From assembly GCA_949152475.1 (NCBI GenBank), contig OX424563.1:18201001-18265000 (forward strand): a DNA stretch of 64,000 bases, written 5' to 3'. Positions 58,400 through 64,000 of the stretch are shown here, one piece after another. The notes beneath the pieces are model-generated. The model searched no databases. It was not told the origin of the DNA and was given only the letters and a program-made list of their open reading frames with translations. The translations under genes were made by a program, and so were the position numbers. This DNA is from Terebella lapidaria (Eukaryota > Annelida > Polychaeta > Terebellida > Terebellidae). Every line of letters begins with the position of its first letter. Positions within the stretch are counted from its first letter, which is position 1.

Positions 58400-59115
58400 G
58401 GGGTGAAAATAGAGCTTTTTGTGAAAATTGATCTGGCTCCAATTTTGTCATCTTGAAACCACGTTTGGCACATATTGTAAGTTAAAATATAACTCATGCT
58501 GAAAAGTTTGATCTGGCTCCAATTTTGTCATTTGAAATACAGTTTTGGTCAACTTTTAGTTTGAATTTCAATTTGAAGCCAAGTTTGGCACATATTATGA
58601 GTGAAAATATAACTTATGGCGGAAAGTTCGATCTGGCTCCAATTTGGTCATCTTGGAATGAAGTTTTGGTCAACTTTTACATTGAATTTCAACCTGAAAA
58701 CAAGTTGGTGTATTGTACATATTTTGAGTTAAAATATAACTTATGGCGAAAAGTTTGATCTGGCTCCAATTTGGTCAACTTGAAATGCAGTTTTGGTCAA
58801 CTTTTACTTTGAATTTCAACTTGAAACCAAGTTTGGCACATTTCATGAGTTAATATATAACTTATGGCAAAAAGTTTGATCTGGCTTCAATTTGGTCATC
58901 TTGAACATGTTGAAATGTAGTTTTGGGTAACTTTTACTTTGAAGTTCAACTTAAAACCAAGTTTGGCACATATTATGAGTTAATATATAACTTATGGCGA
59001 AAAGTTCGATCTGTCTCCAATTTCTTCATCTTGAAATGCAGTTTTGACCAATTTTCACTTTGAATTTCAACTTTGAACCAAGTTTGTCAAATATTCCCGA
59101 GTTTGATCTGGCTGT
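58400..59115. repeat. ~125 bp minisatellite (GATCTGGCTCCAATTT unit)
   Basis: The GATCTGGCTCCAATTT block recurs at about 58,430, 58,510, 58,630, 58,757, 58,878, 59,008 and 59,104. Between blocks are TCATCTTGAAATGCAGTTTT, TTTGAATTTCAACTTGAA and ACATATTATGAGT. Unit length varies by indels. Confidence 0.8.
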
Positions 59116-59244
59116 AATTTCGTTATTTTATCGATTTTATCTTGAATTCGACCTTCATCGGTACTCTATTTGGGGCAACAGGGATGATAGGGCTACGAGG
59201 GATACACCCAAGCGGTCGTAGGCGACCGGAGGCGTCTAGTTTTT

Positions 59245-59515
59245 TCTCCAGTCGAAGTACTACTTCGTTCTTGCACGAAGTACTACTTGTACGAAGTACT
59301 ACTTGCACGAAGTACTACTTCGTTCGCACGAAGTACTACTTCGTTTGAACGAAGTACTACTTCGTTTGCACGAAGTATTAAGTTGTTTGCACGTAGTACT
59401 ACTTCGTTTGCACGAAGTACTATTTCGTTTGCATGAAGTACTAAGTCGTTTGCACGAAGTACTACTTCATTTGAACGAATTATTACTTTGTTTGAACGAA
59501 GTACTACTGTACTGA
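59245..59515 (+). repeat. 21 bp palindromic minisatellite, left block
   Basis: About twelve copies of a 21 bp unit of the form CGAAGTACTACTTCGTTTGCA. Because 21 is a multiple of three, several frames stay open and give 7-residue repeats; this is not evidence of coding. Confidence 0.9.
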
Positions 59516-59940
59516 TGTTACATAGTTGACAAACCCCTCTACATCATCTTACCACATTGAATAACAAGCGCTACATGGCACTCCACAAGTTGCTCCTAAT
59601 TTGGGCCCTATATATCCATAAGCACCACATGGCGCTCTAAATCATCCATACTTCCCCTAGCAAAAATGTGGTCATTTTAAATTTAAAAAAAAACCTTGAT
59701 CAAATAGATAATACTGAATACAATCTTCTGCTATTATTTGAGGTAAATTTATATGTATCGATGGACTGTTCATTATTGTATTAGTTGATTAATAAATGTA
59801 AATAGCTGTATCCAGATTAGGCCATATGGAGGATCCTGAAAATTGACTATGGTAATTAAAGGGTAATTGGTAACATCAGGATCAATCATTTCATAGGCTT
59901 ATTACAATGTTCGAATACTATGTATGGATATGTGAATGAC
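59516..59940. other. Spacer between inverted minisatellite blocks
   Basis: Single-copy AT-rich sequence with no gene or element recognised. Confidence 0.5.
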
Positions 59941-59944
59941 TTAT

Positions 59945-60697
59945 TATTTCATGCGAACGACTAAGTACTTTGTGCGAACGAAGTAGTACTTCGTGCGAAC
60001 GACTTGGTACTTCGTGCAAACGACTTAGTACTTCATGCAAACGAAGTAGTACTTCGTGCAAACGACTTAATACTTCGTGCAAACGAAGTAGTACTTCGTG
60101 CAAACGAAGTAGTACTTCGTGCAAATGAAGTAGTACTTCGTGCAAACGACTTAGTACTCCGTGCAAACGAAGTAGTACTTCGTGCGAACGACTTGGTACT
60201 CCATGCGAACGAAGTAGTCCTTCATGCAAACGAAGTAGTACAGTGGTCCCTGTGAGATAAGACCTCACCTCTTGCAGAGAAAATGAGGTCTTATCTTACA
60301 GGAAGTCTTATTTCAAAGGTTCATTTACATGTTAAACTGATCTTTGGGGAATATAAAAAGGTATTTGCAGACAGGGAAGTCTTATTTCGGAGGGGTCTTA
60401 TCTTACAGGGACCACTGTACTTCATGCAAACGACTTAGTACTTCATGCAAACGAAGTAGTACTTCGTGCAAACGACCGAGTAATTCGTGCAAACGACTTA
60501 GTACTACGTGCAAACGACTTAGTACTTCGTGCGAACGAAGTAGTGCTTCATGCAAACGAAGTAGTACATGTACTTCATGCAAACGACTTAGTACTTTATG
60601 CAAACGAAGTAGTACTTCGTGCAAACGACTGAGTAATTCGTGCAAACGACTTAGTACTTCGTGCAAACGACTTAGTACTTCGTGTGAACGAAGTAGG
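59945..60697 (-). repeat. 21 bp palindromic minisatellite, right block (inverted)
   Basis: Units read TGCAAACGAAGTAGTACTTCG, the complement of the left block, mixed with a variant TGCAAACGACTTAGTACTTCG. The block is interrupted by the mariner-type MITE at 60,241-60,417. Confidence 0.9.
60241..60417. mobile_element. mariner-type MITE, copy 2, inside the minisatellite
   Basis: It begins CAGTGGTCCCTGTGAGATAA and ends TTATCTTACAGGGACCACTG, flanked by TA at 60,239-60,240 and 60,418-60,419. The minisatellite continues on both sides. It is 177 bp and shares the internal TCTTTGGGGAATA with copy 1. Confidence 0.9.
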
Positions 60698-60739
60698 TTT
60701 TTTTTCATCATGTCCTATCACGGGTACCGTACTTTTTCG

Positions 60740-60930
60740 ATGCATTGTTCGATGCTGTGTTGTCCAGCGTCAGTCCATCCGTCGTCGTCAACTTCTGTTA
60801 CCTTTAAGGTTTACGGGCGAATCTTTCTGAAATTTTGCACAAAAATGCCAAAAAGTATTCCAAGAGGTAGCCATTTTTTAAAGTTTCTTTATAACCTATT
60901 GCCGTGGCGTTATGCCTGTCTTCCTCATCT
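60740..60930 (+). repeat. Diverged interspersed repeat fragment
   Basis: CCATCCGTCGTCGTCAACTT, then CGAATCTTTCTGAAATTTTG and AAAAATGCCAAAAAGTATTC, corresponds to the repeat at 54,868-55,000. Confidence 0.6.
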
Positions 60931-60964
60931 GTCGTACGTCGTCTGTGTCATCGTCCATCCACAT

Positions 60965-61660
60965 TTTTATTTTTAGCTCATCGGCTGTAAGCCGTAGAGC
61001 TATTGGGATGGATTGACACGGTGTCTGTCGTGTCTGTCCCATGTTTTCCTGACCCAATTTTTTCAGAATCTTCTCCGCCGAAAGTGCTATTGCTATTGTA
61101 CCCAAACTTGGCATACTGTTCGCTTATTGGGTGCTCTCCAAAGTCAAGTATGCTTATTCAATTGCAAATGAATTCAATTGCAAATCAATCTCCAAATTTC
61201 AATTGCAAATGTTTGTTTACCTTCGAACTTCCACCAAGAAACACGATTTATCAGGTCATAACAGTTCTGACAGAAGTGGATAACTGTGTTTTGTGCGAAT
61301 CAGTCGTTATTACGTTTTAAATTCCACTGTAGTCCGTATGTCAAAGCATAAATATATCTGTTTTGCAGTGTTTAATGGAAGTACGGCCGGAAAATTTCCG
61401 AAGTTGGTTAATTTATTTCCGTCAAACTTTCCGAATCTTTCCGACCAACGACGATTTAGCCTATCTACAGAGAGGTGTTTACATCCATATATCGACCAAG
61501 AAATGCGATTTGTCAGGTCATACTATCTTTGACAGGAGCATACCTGTACGTTTGGTGTATCAATTGTTACCATTTTCGAAAATCTACTGTGGTATCATAT
61601 CAAAGCGTAAATATCTCAGTATTTGCCGTGTTATTCTCTTACGAATAATCCGTGACGTAC
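60965..61660 (+). repeat. Second repeat family with an internal diverged duplication
   Basis: It starts TTTTTAGCTCATCGGCTGTA. Within it GATTTATCAGGTCATA...GACAG (about 61,246) and GATTTGTCAGGTCATA...GACAGG (about 61,508) are two diverged copies about 262 bp apart. The open frames here have no recognisable domain. Confidence 0.45.
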
Positions 61661-62535
61661 TATAAGTTCATTGGTAGATAGCCACTGGATAGCCAATCAG
61701 TGGAGAGCCTAACCTTCGGCTATCGACGAAAATTTCCTAATATGGATCAACAGAATATGGCCGGCTGAGTTGTCGAAAAGAACCACGAACTGATGAAGAC
61801 ATAATCATATAATACCGGACAAAATTCATGTTTTATTTCAGTGACAGCTGTTGCATAAACTTTCGTGAACAAATCGGTTTACACTAATTAGCAAACTTAG
61901 GAAATTTTATGGAGCGCCTAAGGCGAAATTCGAGTCTCATTGAAAATCATAACGTTCTCATCGTAACTTCCTATCTGTCATCCAAGAACTGTTGACTATT
62001 GTGTGTCATTCCTTTTCGCCTCACATTTTTTTTATTGAATGAACAAAACAAAAAAAAACATATATTGAAACATATACCTATATTGAAGTACATATACCTA
62101 TATTGAAGTATATAGCACACTTTTATCTGCACACACTTTGCCATGGAAAAGTACCAAGATACCGTACTGTAGCCTAAATAATTCATAAACATCAATACAT
62201 ATCATTAAAGTATGTGAAATAACACATAGTAAATAATTAATGAAATTTTATAATTGAAATAACAATAAAACACACAGGAGGGAGAGCACACTTTTATACT
62301 GATGTTCATCACTGGAATTTTATGTATATTGGCACGAGAAAATATTATAACACATGATAAAGTACACAGAACATCACAGTTATTCCAGTAAAGGTCTTTT
62401 GTAACACATTGGTGGCAAGACAAGTGGGGTGTTAGGAGGTACTGTAAATGGGTAAGTTTCGCGGGGGATAAAGTTTCGCGGATTTGGGTGTGAGACAGTT
62501 TCACGGGGAAGATGTTGGATCACCTTGATATTTCA
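61661..62535. other. No gene recognised; short tandem repeat at about 62,065-62,120
   Basis: ATATACCTATATTGAAGTAC is repeated about two to three times. The rest is AT-rich with no supported feature. Confidence 0.4.
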
Positions 62536-62714
62536 ATAGGGCCTGTAAGTCACATGCCGTCACGGTATGATTCCGGTGGCAAACAAACATACACCTTTTG
62601 TGTTACCTGAGTAATATGAGTTTTTAATGGAGTTCTACTCATATTAAACAAAAGATGTATGTTTGTTTGCCACCGGAAATCACACCATGACATCACGTGA
62701 CTTGCAGGCCCTAT
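62536..62714. mobile_element. Palindromic MITE, copy 2 (AGGGCCTGTAAGTCAC family)
   Basis: Its plus strand matches the minus strand of the copy at 14,212-14,390, including TTTTGTGTTACCTGAGTAAT and GGAGTTCTACTCATATTAAA. The ends are ATAGGGCCTGTAAGTCAC and GTGACTTGCAGGCCCTAT. Confidence 0.85.
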
Positions 62715-63059
62715 ATTGAGGTATAAATATAGTATGAATATTAATTGGGAAGTCACATAATATATGCATGGTGCATCCTGGTGCATCCTTCAAAAAATGT
62801 GTAAATATAAGTGAGGTTTTTTTTTTCGTAGAAAATCTTGAAAGCTGAATAAATATGGGGAATTATTATATTGCAAATCTTTTGGAAGATGGTCAAGGTT
62901 AAGTCCACATTGAATGTGGGAATTGATTCATAGCGACACAACTTGAGGATAGAGCTTAGTATTTTATGATGAACATATGCTCATGTACATGATAATGCAC
63001 CACATACACCTATCTATATCAGGTTGATGAAATATTCTGGTCGCCTACCGATGAGCTAC

Positions 63060-63400
63060 AGGGCCCTTGGCCCTATGTTTAAATTTTACGGTCGAATCTT
63101 TCTAAAGTTTTCCACGAAAATGGCTAAAAAAATTTCAGGAGGGAAATTTCCTCAAAATGGCAAATATTTCCAATGAAAAAGAGCCAATTTTTAACTTTGG
63201 CGGCCATTTTCTCAAAATCTGTTCAGCCAGTTTTTGAGAGTTTTTTTTCGAAAGATTGCCTTTATGTATCCGCGTGATAAGTATAAGTTTCGTTGTCATT
63301 GAATTGCTCGAAGTGGACCATTTTGGCCCAAACTTAGCCCAAACGGGACTTTTCCATGTTAAATTCCCCTGCATTTCCTAATGAGAAACATTACACTTAA
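63060..63400 (+). repeat. Interspersed repeat copy preceding the terminal array
   Basis: TTTACGGTCGAATCTTTCTA, a CTAAAAAAATTTCAGGAGGG block and AACTTTGGCGGCCATTTTCT match the repeat at 54,900-55,260 in order. Positions 62,715-63,059 hold nothing recognised. Confidence 0.65.
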
Positions 63401-63414
63401 TTTTGAGATTAGAG

Positions 63415-64000
63415 ATATTAAACAATTGTGGACATACAAGAAGAGCTATATGCTGAATTTGCTCGTGGCATTGAATTTGACATTTGAACTCATGTTCAAG
63501 GTCTCGCTCAGAATCAATTTACAGCTTGGGAATTGATTGTGTGCAAATAGTGGAAATGTTGTATGCCGAATATTTTGATGACCTCGAATTTCACTTTTGA
63601 CCTTATTTTCAAGGTCAGAGCACAAAATGGCTAATATTTTACTTATTGTCGATTTATAGTCTGGGAATTAATTGTGTGCGTATGGTGGAAATGATGTATG
63701 CCGAATATTTTGATGACCTTGAATTTCACTTTTGACCTTATTTTCAAGGTCAGAGCACAAAATGACCAATATTTCACTTATTGTCGATTTACAGTCTTGG
63801 TATTTATTGTGTGCGCATAGTGGAGATGATGAATGCGAAATCATTTGTTGACCTTAAATTTGACCTTTGACCTCATTCCCAGGATCAAAGCACAAAATGG
63901 TTATTATCCCGCTTATTGTCAACTTTGCAGCTTAGGAAACAATTGTCCACAGATAGGAATGATATACGCCGAATATTCTCATGACCTTGAACTTGACCTT
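63415..64000 (+). repeat. Second ~133 bp half-site array, running off the window
   Basis: TGACCTTGAATTT-type blocks lie at about 63,585, 63,714, 63,849 and 63,983, with a degenerate one near 63,460. TTTTCAAGGTCA follows the blocks at 63,585 and 63,714. It has the same unit as 55,300-56,340 and continues past the end of the window. Confidence 0.8.

Noticed and set aside
59303..60976. Open frames with 7-residue repeats such as LHEVLLR and ANEVVLR
   Set aside because: A 21 bp tandem unit keeps frames open on both strands. Frames on opposite strands overlap, and they run into the inserted MITE.

Overview
This is animal nuclear DNA, not prokaryotic. It is AT-rich, has GT/AG introns and contains almost no host coding sequence. 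The transposon set fits a non-vertebrate, probably marine animal such as a cephalochordate, hemichordate or lophotrochozoan: CR1/Jockey-type LINEs (one with a PHD finger and a 2A-like peptide), a Ty3/gypsy element, a DIRS-like element, a pogo/Tigger relative, a tRNA-derived SINE and many palindromic MITEs. I cannot name the species. All family assignments rest on motifs I can read and recall; no database was searched.

Layout. 1-3.7 kb: a degenerate coiled-coil exon, a hairpin and fragments of an interspersed repeat. 3.77-8.25 kb: three TTAA-bounded DNA elements end to end, the first 3.6 kb long with very long inverted repeats and a degenerate minus-strand protein. 9.5-10.1 kb: an unexplained GC-rich island. 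10.7-13.4 kb: a dead pogo/Tigger transposase on the minus strand. 13.9-14.4 kb: a SINE abutting a palindromic MITE. 16.1-40.2 kb: a defective Ty3/gypsy element whose 3' LTR is split by an 18.8 kb tandem array of a 1.66 kb unit (about 10.3 copies); the first unit itself carries a 5'-truncated LINE. 42.8 kb: a hairpin. 43.4-48.5 kb: a non-coding DNA transposon with 79 bp TIRs beginning CACGGTG and a 5 bp TSD, with a nearly intact LINE inserted in its left TIR. 49.9-51.8 kb: a DIRS-like remnant interrupted by a Harbinger-type MITE.

52.3-56.9 kb holds the one convincing host gene, a Golgi sulfotransferase of the heparan-sulfate/uronyl 2-O-sulfotransferase family on the plus strand. Six exons are readable: a type II signal anchor, then the PAPS-binding and catalytic segments. 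The C-terminal exons are not found in this window.

57-64 kb is almost all repeats: two copies of a TA-flanked mariner-type MITE, a 125 bp minisatellite, a palindromic 21 bp minisatellite in inverted blocks, another palindromic MITE, and arrays of a ~133 bp unit packed with AGGTCA-type nuclear-receptor half-sites. One of these arrays also lies in an intron of the sulfotransferase gene.

The main story is nested insertion, which gives a relative chronology: gypsy LTR, then satellite array, then LINE; DNA element, then LINE; DIRS, then Harbinger; minisatellite, then MITE.
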